Below are positions 32,192-42,479 of a stretch of DNA of 64,000 nucleotides, piece by piece (position 1 is the first letter of the stretch; each line of letters begins with the position of its first letter). This DNA comes from Adiantum capillus-veneris (lineage: Eukaryota; Streptophyta; Polypodiopsida; Polypodiales; Pteridaceae), in NCBI GenBank assembly GCA_014529385.2, contig CM043947.1:96940036-97004035 (forward strand), given 5' to 3'. The notes beneath the pieces are model-generated. The model ran no database searches. It had not been told where the DNA came from and saw nothing but the letters and a program-made list of their open reading frames with translations. Made by a program: the position numbers and the translations under genes.

Positions 32192-35100
32192 TCATTCATG
32201 ATCAGCAGCAGCAAAGAGAGATATGAGACTCGCCGCATCACAAGTCTCCTCATCCTTCACCAACATTTCTTGCTCCACCGACAACTCATCTTGCTCCACC
32301 ATCATCAATCTAGCATGATACAATTTAAGACGCAATCCATTTACCCTTGACTTATGTAGAACACCTTCCAGGTTAGCCAGCTGATATGTGCCATTTGGAA
32401 AACACTCTACTACCTTGAAAGGGCCTTCCCACTTAATTTGAAACTTCTTTTGGAAGGTGTTGTCCAGCTTACTGTTGTAGCGCAAAACCAAGTCATGTTG
32501 CTTGATACCCTTACTTTTGACCTTTTCATTTATCTTTGTCAAAGCCTTATCCTGCATCTGCCCATAATGCTCCAATGCGCTCATCCTATCCAACTGGACC
32601 TCTTGCAACTGCAAGAGCCTCTCTTTGAATGCATCACTAGGCGGCCCAAGCAACTTCTCTAACATCTTGACCGCAGGCAACTCTACCTCCACAGGCAATA
32701 GTGCTTCCTTTCCATACACCAAATGAAATGGAGTAAACCCTGTACCTGTCTTCACCGAAGTACGGTAAGCCCATAATGCACTAGGCAATTCCAAATCCCA
32801 ATTCTTTCCTTGGTGCTCTGTCACTTTCGAAAGAATCTGTACCAACTCACCATTGAATCTTTCATTCAAGCCATTACACTGCGGGTAATAAGGAGTGGTA
32901 TGCTGGTGCCTAATCTTCATCTTTGCACATAAAAAATCTAGTAGTTTAGCTCTAAAGCCAGGCCCCTTATCTGAAAGTAACTCCAGTGGCACCCCAAACT
33001 TGCAACATATTTCATCATACAAAAATTTTGCCACATCCTTTGCAGTGATCTGTTTTACTGCTATAGCCTCTGCCCATCTAGAGAGATAGTCCACTGCCGT
33101 CAAAATATAGCTTTTGCCCCTGCTTGTGATAGGTAACGGGCCTATTGCATCAATTCCCCACTTTTCAAACACATCAAACGCCATAATGGTTTTTCGTAGC
33201 TCTGGCTTCAACACTCTCTTCCCAAATGCTTGACACCTATTGCAAGACCTACACCAATGGTGAACATCCTTGTGCAAACTAGGCCATACATACCCCTCTT
33301 GCAAAATCTTATGCAAGGTGATCTTTAGAGCAAAATGGCCACCACATGCGCCTTCGTGATTCTCTTCCAACACTCTGTAAAGCTCCTCCCGCCAAGGTAC
33401 ACGTCTCAACACGAGATCAGCCCCTTTCATGTATAAGACATCACCAATCAATTTGTACCTGTATGCTCTACGCACAAATCCATACTTCTTAGACTTCTGA
33501 ATCTCCTTTGGAATGATTCCTGTTAGCAAAAACTCCTCTTCTTGAGCCAAACTTTCCCGGCCATGATAAAGAGGTAAAGTGGTCCTCAACACAAATAGCT
33601 CCCCAATCATGCCTTGAGCTGCTTCATGTGCCTCTCCATTTAGAGCACGTTCAATGTGTCTGATGCTCCATGCTTCAAACTTTTTTAACAGGCCTTTAAT
33701 TCTGAAGCACATTTCCTTCAATGAGGTGTTCTTGCTCTTCCACACACCCAGCACTTGCTTCACCACTAACAAGGCATCACCTTTTATGCTCAACCTTCGA
33801 ACCCCATGCTTCAAAAAAATGTGTAATCCGGCTTCCAATGTAGCATATTCAGCCTCATTGTTACTATGCGCATCCAATTTGAACCCTCTCTTGCATACTA
33901 GCTTCCCCTCTGGATCATAAAGTGCTATACCCCCTGAAGCTGCATCGTGGCTCTTTCTGTATGAACCATCAAAGAACAACACATGTGCATTGCTGATCTG
34001 TGGCACTTCTTCAACTACCTTTCTCACCACCTCTTCCTTAACAATAAGGGGATTCTCCTTATAGGTCAACAAATCAGCTAGGGTAGCCCTTGTACTATCT
34101 TCCACTAGAAAAGAGAACTCAAACTCTTGCAGCTCAATTACCCATTTCTTCACCACATTTGACATGTTAGTACCATTAATTAACTGTGGCAAAAAGTTAT
34201 AACTCGTCAAGAAAACAAAAGGCCGTGGTAGCAAGTAATGACGAAATCGTCGACAAGCAAATATTACACTGGCCATCACTAGCTCTACTTCCGAGAACTT
34301 TCTCTCCGCTACCAACTTCACTCGGCTTGCACAATACACTGGCCTCATATAATGGCTGCCCTTCCCCTTTTGCAATAGCATGGCTCCAATGGCATCATCC
34401 CCTACTGATGGATTTACATAAAAAACTTTCTCCCAATCAGGAGCCTGCATGGCTGACAACCCCCCTAACACCTCTTTCACCTCTTGAAACACTTCTTCAC
34501 ACTTGTCATCCCATTGCAATGGATCATGCTTTGCCACTTGTTGTAATGGATAAAGAATCTGAGAAGACAATGGAATAAACCTTGCCATGTACTTCACTTT
34601 GTGTATAAAGGTTGCCAATTGCTTCGTACTCGTAGGTGATGGAAGAAGAATAATAGACTTCACCTTATCTGGATCAGCCTCAATGCCATTTTCTGACACC
34701 ATATGGCCCAATAGCTTCACCCTTGGCTGTGCTAGATGACATTTCTTTGGATTTAGTTGTCCTCCACATTCATCATATCGAGCCAATACCATCTGCAGCT
34801 TCTCATGGTGTTCAGCCCTACTGCTATAAACACAGAAGTCATCCATAAAAGCCTTAACACAACTACCAATGAATGGTTCCAGCACCCAATTTGCTCTTTC
34901 TTGATAGAAAGATGGTCCATTTGACAACCCAAACGGCAACACTGTGTAGCAATAGCAGCCCCATGGCGTAATAAATGATGTCTTTGTGCGGTCTTTAAGA
35001 GCAATCTTCAATTGAAAATAGCCTGAAAAACCATCACACACACTGTACCTCTCATAACCTGCCACTGAATCCAAGATCTGATCGATGAATGGAAGAGGAT

Positions 35101-35716
35101 ATGGGGTCTTCTTAGTGGCTGCGTTTAAGGGTTTAAAATCCACACAAATTCTCCACTTCCCATCCTTCTTTGGACTGACTACAACTGGACTCACCCATTC
35201 TGTGGTCTCCACTGGAACTATGAACCTTGCCTTCAATAACTTGTCCACCTCTACCCGCAAGGCTTCCATTTGCTCTTGACCCATCCTTCTTAGCCTTTGA
35301 CGCACTGGCTTAGCACCTTCTTTCAGCTCTATATGCATCTCTTCACCCTTGAACCCTCTGATGTCTTCATATGAAGTAATGAACAAATCAGGAAAACTAG
35401 CCAGCATGTGCAAATATATATCCTTCTCCATAGCTGAGAGGTCTCCACTAATCATTTGTGTCATTAATTCCTGCTTCTTTGACAACTCAACCTTGGTTTG
35501 CATCAGCCCTTTAATCACTTCATAAGGCCCTTCACTTTCATCTTCAACCTGATTCGCAAATGCAACTAAACCAATCTCCTGAATTTCTTTGTCCATCAAA
35601 AGAAATGCAACATCAGCATCCTCATCACTGCTGGTAGTGCTATCACTATCCTCATCTGTCACCGTGGAAGAGTCTTCATCACTAGACTCATCCTCATCTT
35701 CATAAAGCTCCTCTAA
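32192..35716 (-). CDS. pol: Gypsy pol: reverse transcriptase, two RNase H domains, integrase
   Basis: An open frame of about 1174 codons follows the gag stop in phase (first usual-type start is a GTG at 35662). After an acidic N-terminus, residues are counted from that GTG. RT spans about 110-330, with VSPKKDGKWRICVDF, CDGFSGYFQL, LPFGLSNGPSFYQ and the catalytic FMDD near 270. The gypsy RNase H (about 390-510) has lost key acids (VNPSVGDD, LTSYNFL). A second RNase H (about 570-700) has FFDGS, NNEAEY and KGDALLV, but ends NGEAHEAA where Asp is expected. Integrase follows: HEGACGGH and CRSCNRC zinc site, then catalytic D (WGIDAIGP), D (LLSDKGPGF) and E (NERFNGEL), and a GPF/Y-like KWEGPFKVVE module. 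It copies the RNA and inserts the DNA. Confidence 0.9.
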   Translation of the reverse strand, partial: LEELYEDEDESSDEDSSTVTDEDSDSTTSSDEDADVAFLLMDKEIQEIGLVAFANQVEDESEGPYEVIKGLMQTKVELSKKQELMTQMISGDLSAMEKDIYLHMLASFPDLFITSYEDIRGFKGEEMHIELKEGAKPVRQRLRRMGQEQMEALRVEVDKLLKARFIVPVETTEWVSPVVVSPKKDGKWRICVDFKPLNAATKKTPYPLPFIDQILDSVAGYERYSVCDGFSGYFQLKIALKDRTKTSFITPWGCYCYTVLPFGLSNGPSFYQERANWVLEPFIGSCVKAFMDDFCVYSSRAEHHEKLQMVLARYDECGGQLNPKKCHLAQPRVKLLGHMVSENGIEADPDKVKSIILLPSPTSTKQLATFIHKVKYMARFIPLSSQILYPLQQVAKHDPLQWDDKCEEVFQEVKEVLGGLSAMQAPDWEKVFYVNPSVGDDAIGAMLLQKGKGSHYMRPVYCASRVKLVAERKFSEVELVMASVIFACRRFRHYLLPRPFVFLTSYNFLPQLINGTNMSNVVKKWVIELQEFEFSFLVEDSTRATLADLLTYKENPLIVKEEVVRKVVEEVPQISNAHVLFFDGSYRKSHDAASGGIALYDPEGKLVCKRGFKLDAHSNNEAEYATLEAGLHIFLKHGVRRLSIKGDALLVVKQVLGVWKSKNTSLKEMCFRIKGLLKKFEAWSIRHIERALNGEAHEAAQGMIGELFVLRTTLPLYHGRESLAQEEEFLLTGIIPKEIQKSKKYGFVRRAYRYKLIGDVLYMKGADLVLRRVPWREELYRVLEENHEGACGGHFALKITLHKILQEGYVWPSLHKDVHHWCRSCNRCQAFGKRVLKPELRKTIMAFDVFEKWGIDAIGPLPITSRGKSYILTAVDYLSRWAEAIAVKQITAKDVAKFLYDEICCKFGVPLELLSDKGPGFRAKLLDFLCAKMKIRHQHTTPYYPQCNGLNERFNGELVQILSKVTEHQGKNWDLELPSALWAYRTSVKTGTGFTPFHLVYGKEALLPVEVELPAVKMLEKLLGPPSDAFKERLLQLQEVQLDRMSALEHYGQMQDKALTKINEKVKSKGIKQHDLVLRYNSKLDNTFQKKFQIKWEGPFKVVECFPNGTYQLANLEGVLHKSRVNGLRLKLYHARLMMVEQDELSVEQEMLVKDEETCDAASLISLFAAADHE

Positions 35717-37600
35717 TCATTTCCTTGTGTCCATATTATAAAGCTTCTTGGTACCTGTCTTTCCATAGAGGCTAATCGTACCATGTCGCCAATCTTGAAT
35801 AGCTCCCACTGCACGTAACCATGGTCTGCCCAGTATAATAGGATATGCTCCCAACCCTGCTGGCATCACATGAAAATCAACCACTGCCTTTGCATCATAT
35901 GCCTCCACTTCTAAGCTCTTTACAACACCCAAGCATTTTACTTTTTGATGGTTTGCCAATCTGATCCGAAAACCTGACACCCCAGCCACTGTGAGACCCA
36001 TCTTCTCAACGCATGAGTGTGTTATGACACATATTTGGGCTCCGCCATCCACATAACCTTGTCCCAAATTTTTTCTTTTATGCCACACATCTACTATTGG
36101 ACAAATGTCTGGTAGCTCGTCCATTGCCAACACCTTCACTGAACCTCTCTCTGTCTCTTTCTCCATTGGGTTAACCATCCTCTTCCACTGTCGCTTTAGC
36201 TTAGGCACCATCTCTATAAGTTTCCCAAAAGTAACATCTGCCTTCCTGCTCGTCAGATCCTCCTTCAAGTCATAGCTTAATTGCCCATCCCCTAGTGGAA
36301 AATCTGAAACATGAAACTTTCGACGAGCTCTCCTTTTCCTCTTGGCCTTGACATCCTCGCCTTCATGGCTCTTTCCTTTCTTCTTACTAGGACCTGGGGC
36401 ACTTCTTCCTTCCTTATCCTCTGTGGTCCTCTTCGCAATAGGCATCACTAATGTATCCTCTAGCTTTGATGCCTTCTCCAAGGTGACTACACTTAGCACT
36501 TTTGTCTTTCCCTTTTCCTCGTGGGTCAGTCCACTGGTTCCTTCGTCTCCCTTAATTTCGATGCCATAATCATTTGACCTAGTTAGCACCTGTCTTGGCA
36601 ATGGATACATGTCTCCCCCCATCCTTGGTGGCTTATCACATTGCGGGCTGATGTGACCCAACTCTCCACAATTATAACATGTGGGCGTCTGCCTCCAAAA
36701 CCTACCATTGCTTTGTCCAACACCATTCCTAGGCCTTTCTTCACCTCCTTGCTGATTTGCAAACCTCCCTCGACCTCGATTATTTCCCACTTGACCTAGC
36801 ATGTTTAGGCTGAGATTCTTCATCAAATCTACCATTTGCCTCATGTCTTGCCTTAGCCCATCATCTTGCACTGCTGTAGTGACCACTGCTGGCATAAACT
36901 GAGTAGTAACAGGAACTACTGGTTCATGATGAACCCCTGACATGCGCCCTTGTAAAGACTCTATAGGCTGAAATTCAGACCTCATTGGCAAAGACTCCAC
37001 CCCTAACTGGCTCATTTTCCTCAGCTTCCACTCTTTGTTCCTTGCTACCTCTAGTGCATCCTCATATGTCCTAGGCTTCTTTAGCTCCACTCTCCAACGT
37101 ATATTCTCCCAAAGACCAGCCAAGAACCTGTCCTTCTTCATCATGTCAGGCGGGGGTACCTGTGGTGCTAAAGCCTTGCACATTCGCTCCCATGCCAATG
37201 AAAACTTACGTATGTACGCATCTACTGGCTCACCTTCCTTCTGCACCAAACCTTGTACTTCTTGCCACACTTTGTCAGGATCTTCTATCTTCACAAACTC
37301 CACTTCCAATCCATGCCTTAGATTTTCCCAACTCAATCTTATAGGTGGATCTGCTGCACGCAACTCCTCTTCAAATGCCTTGGACCAAACTCGTGCATCA
37401 CTCTTCAAACAAATTTGGAGAAGGCGTAACATTTGCGTAGGGTCATGAATTTGGTTGCTAATGCAGGCAACCTCCATCTTTTCCAAAAAGTCTTCCACAT
37501 CTTCATCACTTCTTCCATGAAACTCCGGATAAGAGAAAGCCATGGCTACCCAAGTTACAATGGTTTGAGAACCCCTTTGAACACACGTGCAAGAACCCAA
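35717..37600 (-). CDS. gag: Gypsy gag with C-terminal aspartic protease
   Basis: 627 residues. The likely true start is the Met of MAFSYPEFHGRSDED at codon 20, since the first residues look like leader. The capsid domain (about 20-215) has FLEKMEVACISNQ, LKSDARVWSKAFEEEL and VDAYIRKFSLAWERM. A basic Arg/Gly linker precedes a complete zinc knuckle CYNCGELGHISPQC (about 315-328). A Lys-rich hinge follows, then a retropepsin with YVDGGAQICVITHS (D-G-G in place of D-S/T-G) and the C-terminal box IILGRPWLRAVGA. The frame ends TRK-UGA, and pol continues in the same phase. Gag would form particles; the protease matures them. Confidence 0.9.
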   Translation of the reverse strand: MGSCTCVQRGSQTIVTWVAMAFSYPEFHGRSDEDVEDFLEKMEVACISNQIHDPTQMLRLLQICLKSDARVWSKAFEEELRAADPPIRLSWENLRHGLEVEFVKIEDPDKVWQEVQGLVQKEGEPVDAYIRKFSLAWERMCKALAPQVPPPDMMKKDRFLAGLWENIRWRVELKKPRTYEDALEVARNKEWKLRKMSQLGVESLPMRSEFQPIESLQGRMSGVHHEPVVPVTTQFMPAVVTTAVQDDGLRQDMRQMVDLMKNLSLNMLGQVGNNRGRGRFANQQGGEERPRNGVGQSNGRFWRQTPTCYNCGELGHISPQCDKPPRMGGDMYPLPRQVLTRSNDYGIEIKGDEGTSGLTHEEKGKTKVLSVVTLEKASKLEDTLVMPIAKRTTEDKEGRSAPGPSKKKGKSHEGEDVKAKRKRRARRKFHVSDFPLGDGQLSYDLKEDLTSRKADVTFGKLIEMVPKLKRQWKRMVNPMEKETERGSVKVLAMDELPDICPIVDVWHKRKNLGQGYVDGGAQICVITHSCVEKMGLTVAGVSGFRIRLANHQKVKCLGVVKSLEVEAYDAKAVVDFHVMPAGLGAYPIILGRPWLRAVGAIQDWRHGTISLYGKTGTKKLYNMDTRK

Positions 37601-38639
37601 AACTTTTGACTACCCAATCCCCAGAAACTTCAATGGAGCTCAACTTTAGATAAGGACAAACACATGCACATCAAATGAGTTTTCATAGTTGATCATCGGA
37701 ATTACAACAGGCAAAGGACATTCCAGGATCTCTCTCAATCTTCTTGGCCCAAACATAAAGACTATGCGCTGCTGGAAAAAGATCTTCCTGGACACATGAA
37801 CATTAATCTGAATTCTTTGAGTTAAATGAAAAGGAGTGAACTGAGGGCCATTTTGATCATCCATTAAAGCCAACCATGAATCTCCCAAGAAGGCACACCT
37901 GACTCAACCTCTGATTTTGCCAGAATTTCAGCAGCATAACAGCATAAATGGCTCAAAATACCAAAAAACCAGCCATCATAACTTGGGAAAATTTCGACAG
38001 AGTTTCCCCAGAAGTAGAGCAGTAGGAACCCAAAATATAGACTGTCTATGTATGCATAAACTGTCAACAATAGAACCCGAGCATCAAGTAGGACTAACTA
38101 GTACATAGCCTATGGCGAGGTCACGAAAAGGGTGCTCCAGCTACCTGTATCACCGAAAGGATCTCCACATTTGAGAATCCCCCAGCTCAATAAAAACCTC
38201 ACGCTATCGACCCTCACACGAAGGATAACGCAAATCGCATATAGTCAAGTCTCAGAAATGACTATCTTCCAGACCAAGTCTCAGAAATGGCTGGGACTGC
38301 CAAATTCAACCAAGTATGGCTCCACAAATGCGTACAATGGCAGTTTCCACAAGTAACGTACAATCCAGCAGACAATGCGCTCAAACAGGCGCCAAGTGAT
38401 ACATACCCACAACAACTGCAAGTGACATCACTGCTAGTATATCACTGTACTCCAGCTACCTGTACCTGTGTGAATCACCTGTACCTGTAACCTGTACCTG
38501 TAACCTGTAACCTGTAACCTGTAACCTGTAATCTGCAATCTGCACCATGTAATCCCGAATCCCGAATCTCGAAGCTCGAAGCTCGAAGCTCGAAGCAGAA
38601 GGTACTCGAAGAAGATCCTCAGTGGGGGCATCAAAAGAA
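37601..38639 (-). other. 5' leader of the gypsy element
   Basis: About 1 kb between the 5' LTR and gag with no coding sequence. Next to the LTR (38620-38639, minus strand TTCTTTTGATGCCCCCACTG) no standard TGG primer site is visible; TGATGCCCCCACTG is the best candidate. Heptamer minisatellites at 38478-38597 lie close to the LTR. Confidence 0.6.
38478..38597. repeat. Heptamer minisatellites (CCTGTAA, CCCGAAT, CTCGAAG)
   Basis: Runs of CCTGTAA (with some 6-bp CCTGTA units) at 38478-38545 pass into CCCGAAT twice (about 38553-38567) and CTCGAAG about four times (38568-38597). All share 7-bp periodicity. Confidence 0.8.
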
Positions 38640-38809
38640 TGTGAGCGGGATGAAAACACACACAGCGCCTCTATAACGACCCGACACACACTCTTGGGAA
38701 GATACACACACACACACTATGGGGCACCACTCGGCTTACACAACACACCTGGCCGAGACAGGGAACACACCTCTGGAGTGAGAGGAGAGAAACTATCCAC
38801 TTGCCCACT

Positions 38810-38847
<38 letters not shown>

Positions 38848-39788
38848 AAAAAACTCAGCTCAAAAGAGGAGAATTTCTGATGTTTAGATACAAATGATCT
38901 TGGGCCAACACCAATGGGGCAAACAGCTCACACAATATGGGTAAAAGATACCAGATACAATCACAAACTAGAGCAGAAACTTCGCTCATAGGAGAAACTT
39001 ACATAGAAAACAGCAGGAAAAGAGTGAGGAATTTGGCAAAATGGACAGCGCCATCGCGTCCGGAACGGCCCAAAACCCCAGTCTACAATGTCAAAGTGCT
39101 CAAATCCGACCTCGGATGAGCAGTTTACGGCCAAAACAGGCTCCAAAATGAGCAAAAACACAGCTGCGGCTGTTCCTCCTCTCTTCTCCACGTTTTTTCT
39201 GGTCTTCTCTCTATTTTTTCAGTTCCCACACTTAGATTTTTTAGTTGGGCACCCTTGGCCTTTTAGATGACCTCAAACGGACCCCGAACAGGCCAAAAAC
39301 TGACCTCGCAGTGCATAGTTGTCACCTTTTTGCATCATTCGCACACCTGGCACTCAGCTTTTTTCCAATAATGCACCTTTCCACCACGTGAAGTGGCCCC
39401 AAAAAAAGGTCCTCAGGATGACCTTTCTGCATAATTCTCACAAGCAAACACCCACGTTGTGTCCGTCCTCATCTGCGTGCAAATATTGACCTCGTTCGCC
39501 CTCCTGACGCCACTAGATGCCATCTGACGCACCCGCTGACCTCACGTCGTCGGCCCGCGGATAGCTTCCTCGAGAAGTTTTACGCGCTACCAACTCCTCC
39601 TTATTGTAGAAAAACACAATGGTACTAGTAACGATGAAAATCGATGCACTATGTACATGGTGTCCTACCTGTACACATGTGGGCCCCACATAACCACCTG
39701 GCTCTGGAAAATGGGCAATACTTTATTTGATGCACCATGCATGGGTATGTACATATGCGCAATCCCTTGCTCCAAAAAACTTCTGACA
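38640..39788 (-). repeat. 5' LTR of the gypsy element
   Basis: 1149 bp, matching 31024-32163; the (CA)n run at about 38811-38844 is longer here. Its outer edge abuts the middle of a plus-strand gag remnant with no matching flank at the other end of the element. Confidence 0.9.
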
Positions 39789-40300
39789 ACATATGCGACC
39801 ATCTCAGGTGGAAAATACGTACCCAAAAAGTATAATAGAACAGGAGATTCGTATGCCCATGTTTCAATCTTCAAACAAGTGTTGAGAGTGGAACAGGTAA
39901 CTGAATTCCATACTCAATATGAAGGTTTTGGGTTGACATTAAAACGGAATGCTTTTACTTGGTTCCAACCATTAAACCACTTGGAATTCCCAAGTATTGA
40001 GCAACTTCTCCAAGATTTCGCTGAGGAATTCTCAAAGAGGGGGATCAAGCATAACATTGTCTCCCAGATCTATGCATTTAGGTAAAAGGAGAAAGAGAAA
40101 GTGAAGGAAGAATCTCTTTGTTTCAAGTAGTATATAGAAAGATGTCCTTCTCAAGAACTACCTCAAGATGAAAGACTATCATTCCTTTTCATAGAAGGAT
40201 TGCAAAATGACATGCTCAAAAAGGACTTTCACTTGAAGGCATGTGTAACTTTTGAGCAAGTCACAAAACAGTGTTGTATCTGGTAGATAATTGCTAGGCA
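39789..40300 (+). pseudogene. Tat-like gypsy gag, capsid part (5' truncated)
   Basis: Starts abruptly at the LTR edge with capsid-type sequence. YAHVSIFKQVLRVEQVTEF, KRNAFTWFQPLNHLEFPSIEQL and FAEEFSKRGIKHNIV are typical of the gypsy retrotransposon gag core. A stop at about 40083 is followed by the next gag block (LPQDERLSFLFIEGLQNDML) in the same region. The missing N-terminus is not found on the far side of the 31-39.8-kb element, so the gag was cut by recombination or deletion rather than simple insertion. Confidence 0.7.
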
Positions 40301-40309
40301 TATGGTGAG

Positions 40310-41110
40310 GTGATTGAAGACACAGATCAGAGAACGAGTATCACCTCTTCAACCACTAGTGAGTCCACGAAAAAATTGGGTGGGCAAAATCCAATTGTAC
40401 CGGACATTGATCAAATGATCAAGGAAGTGATCAGAAGGATAAACCAAGGAAACAGGACAAACCCGAACACACAAAAATTGCCCACCCGAAAATGCAACAC
40501 TTATGGAGGAGATCATCCAGCCCAATGGTGTAACCGCACAACAAAAACTAAAGTGGTGTGCTACCGAACAAGAAATGGACAAACCATGGAACCCACGAAT
40601 GTTTCTATAATGGGAACTATGTTAGAGAGAGACAATACGGACCACATGAAGGGCAACAATTTCCACCCCCTCCAATGTACCGAGTAGGGCTAAATAATGC
40701 AATCCTAGGGCAAGAAAAACCTCAATCTATGTGGGTACATCAACCTCCCTTACCCCAAGAAAACAGGGCTATGGTAAGGATTTCCAAACCCATAAAACAA
40801 CGTTCTGATCAGAGTATGGTCCAAGTAGTATCATATCGGGAAGATTCAAACAATACCTACGAGAGGGGATTTGATGGGAATGCATATGCTCTATAGGGAC
40901 ACAATCCATGGATAATTTCTGAAGAGATACCCGAGCCCTTATACATAGCACAGCCAACTAAAAACCATTACTTGGTCGATGACAATATGCTTATGTCCAT
41001 GGCAAACCAGGCCCGCTACAAACCTAGGCGGTATCCTCCTAGAGCAAGACCATGCTATGAATGTGGCGGTGTTCATTTGGCAAGAGTTTGTCCAAACAAA
41101 GGAGAATAGG
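40310..41110 (+). pseudogene. Tat-like gypsy gag, nucleocapsid part with two zinc knuckles
   Basis: The first knuckle (about 40490-40535) reads CNTYGGDHPAQWC, where the second Cys has become Tyr. The second (about 41065-41095) reads CYECGGVHLARVC, an intact C-x2-C-x3-H-x4-C. This short spacing variant is, as I recall, typical of Tat-related gypsy elements. Between them lies a Gln/Pro-rich stretch broken by stops. The second knuckle and its approach (EEIPEPLYIAQPTKNHY) closely resemble the element at 63.8-64.0 kb, showing the same lineage. Confidence 0.65.
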
Positions 41111-41189
41111 TATAACTTTTTGGGTTCTATGATGGATGTACCACTGACCATCTCATTCCACACTGTCAAGAAAACCCTGACAAGCAACC

Positions 41190-41973
41190 ATGAACAAGAT
41201 GAGGATTGTGACAAGCTCAATTGGATCCAAAACAGAACCAAACATTTTGATAAACACGGTAACTAGAGCTCAAGCACATGAGGCAGCAAGGAACTTCCCA
41301 GCCAACCAAACAGAGATAGAAAATTTGTTTGTCCAAACCCCTAGGAAATCCTGGAAGGCAAAACGTGACAAGATGAAAGCCAAGAGAAAAAGAAAAAATG
41401 GCACTTCAAACCAAATTACTACAAACAGAAGAACAACTGCAAAGGGAAAAAGACCATAAGGGAAATAAGGAGATAAAAAAACCATCGATTATACCATCGG
41501 GAGGATCTCTCTTGGTAGACAAGGTTTTGGAACCTTTGGACACAATTGTAAAATCTTACAATGCAAGGCTAAAGCCTAACCAAACCCAAGAGAATAGGTG
41601 GTTAACGTGCCCTCATCCGGGATATGAGAAAGAGAGGCTAAAGATGTGCAAGGAGCTCATCCAAGCCGCTCAAGCGCTTATGGAACCATCAGTTCCTACT
41701 GCTCCAAAAATTGAGGTATTAATCCGCAAAAAAATGCAAGAGTTAGAGGGGTGGAGAATTGAAAAGGAAGACCAACCAGATTTTGTAAAAGAAACACCAT
41801 TGGATATGAGGGTGGTAGCCAAAACGACAGATGGAATGTATTCTCAAGCACCACTGCCAATTCCGGATGTAAAAGAACAACGGCCTCAGAAGCTATGGGA
41901 ACAGATCAGGAATAGAAAAGATGAGTGCTACACTTTTGTCATCTCCCATCACAGAGATCCACTTGGAGCATGA
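41190..41973 (+). pseudogene. Region between nucleocapsid and protease of the Tat-like element
   Basis: Overlapping frames at 41190-41459 and 41398-41973 are Lys/Gln/Glu-rich at first (coiled-coil-like MALQTKLLQTEEQLQREKD), then include a globular-looking stretch (LEPLDTIVKSYNARLKPNQ, MCKELIQAAQALMEPSVP). No family is recognised. Position suggests the linker or protease-proximal domain of the gag-pol polyprotein. Confidence 0.35.
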
Positions 41974-42479
41974 GCTCTACCCAAATGACATCGGATCACT
42001 GTATAGCAATGCAGGTACAACGATATTGGAAGAAATTAAACCGCAGTCATTGAAGACTTTACCTTTATTTATGGGTAACCATGAAACCCGATCGGAGGTG
42101 AAGAAAGTACCATCTCAATGGATGGCCAATCCTAAGATGATGGATACCAAAAGTCTTCATGAGTTGATGTCATCCCCTATCCGTTGTACACTAAATCTGT
42201 CAGAGTTACTACAACGGAGGTCGGGAGAAATTTGGAAAAAATAGGGCTGATAATTCCGACACCCAATGCTTCTCCAAACACACCGAAGACACAACCCTTG
42301 AAACAAAATAAACATGAGCTTGTACCAGTGAACAAGGTAGGGGATTATTGTGAAGGTAAAGGAAATACTACCCTGCCGCGTGGAGTACAAAGAGGTTAAG
42401 TCAATAGCAATATTGGATAGGTTGGAATAGCCATAGCTACCAAACCAATGTAAGAAAAATGGGGAAACCTGCTCTTTGA

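Larger units (their letters stand above)
31024..39788 (-). mobile_element. Near-intact Ty3/gypsy element, Tat-like, 8.8 kb
   Basis: LTRs at 31024-32163 and 38640-39788 start TGTGAGCGGG and end CTGACA. About twenty substitutions plus microsatellite length changes separate them (roughly 98% identity by eye), so insertion is recent compared with its neighbours. Order on the minus strand: 5' LTR, ~1-kb leader, gag-protease, UGA, RT-RNase H-second RNase H-integrase, PPT, 3' LTR. The second RNase H points to the Tat side of the gypsy tree. The outer flanks do not share a 5-bp duplication (GACGT on the left, ACATA on the right). Confidence 0.9.

Noticed and set aside
32438-37448. Several + strand frames of 60-137 residues
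   Set aside because: Antisense shadows of the gag and pol genes on the minus strand.
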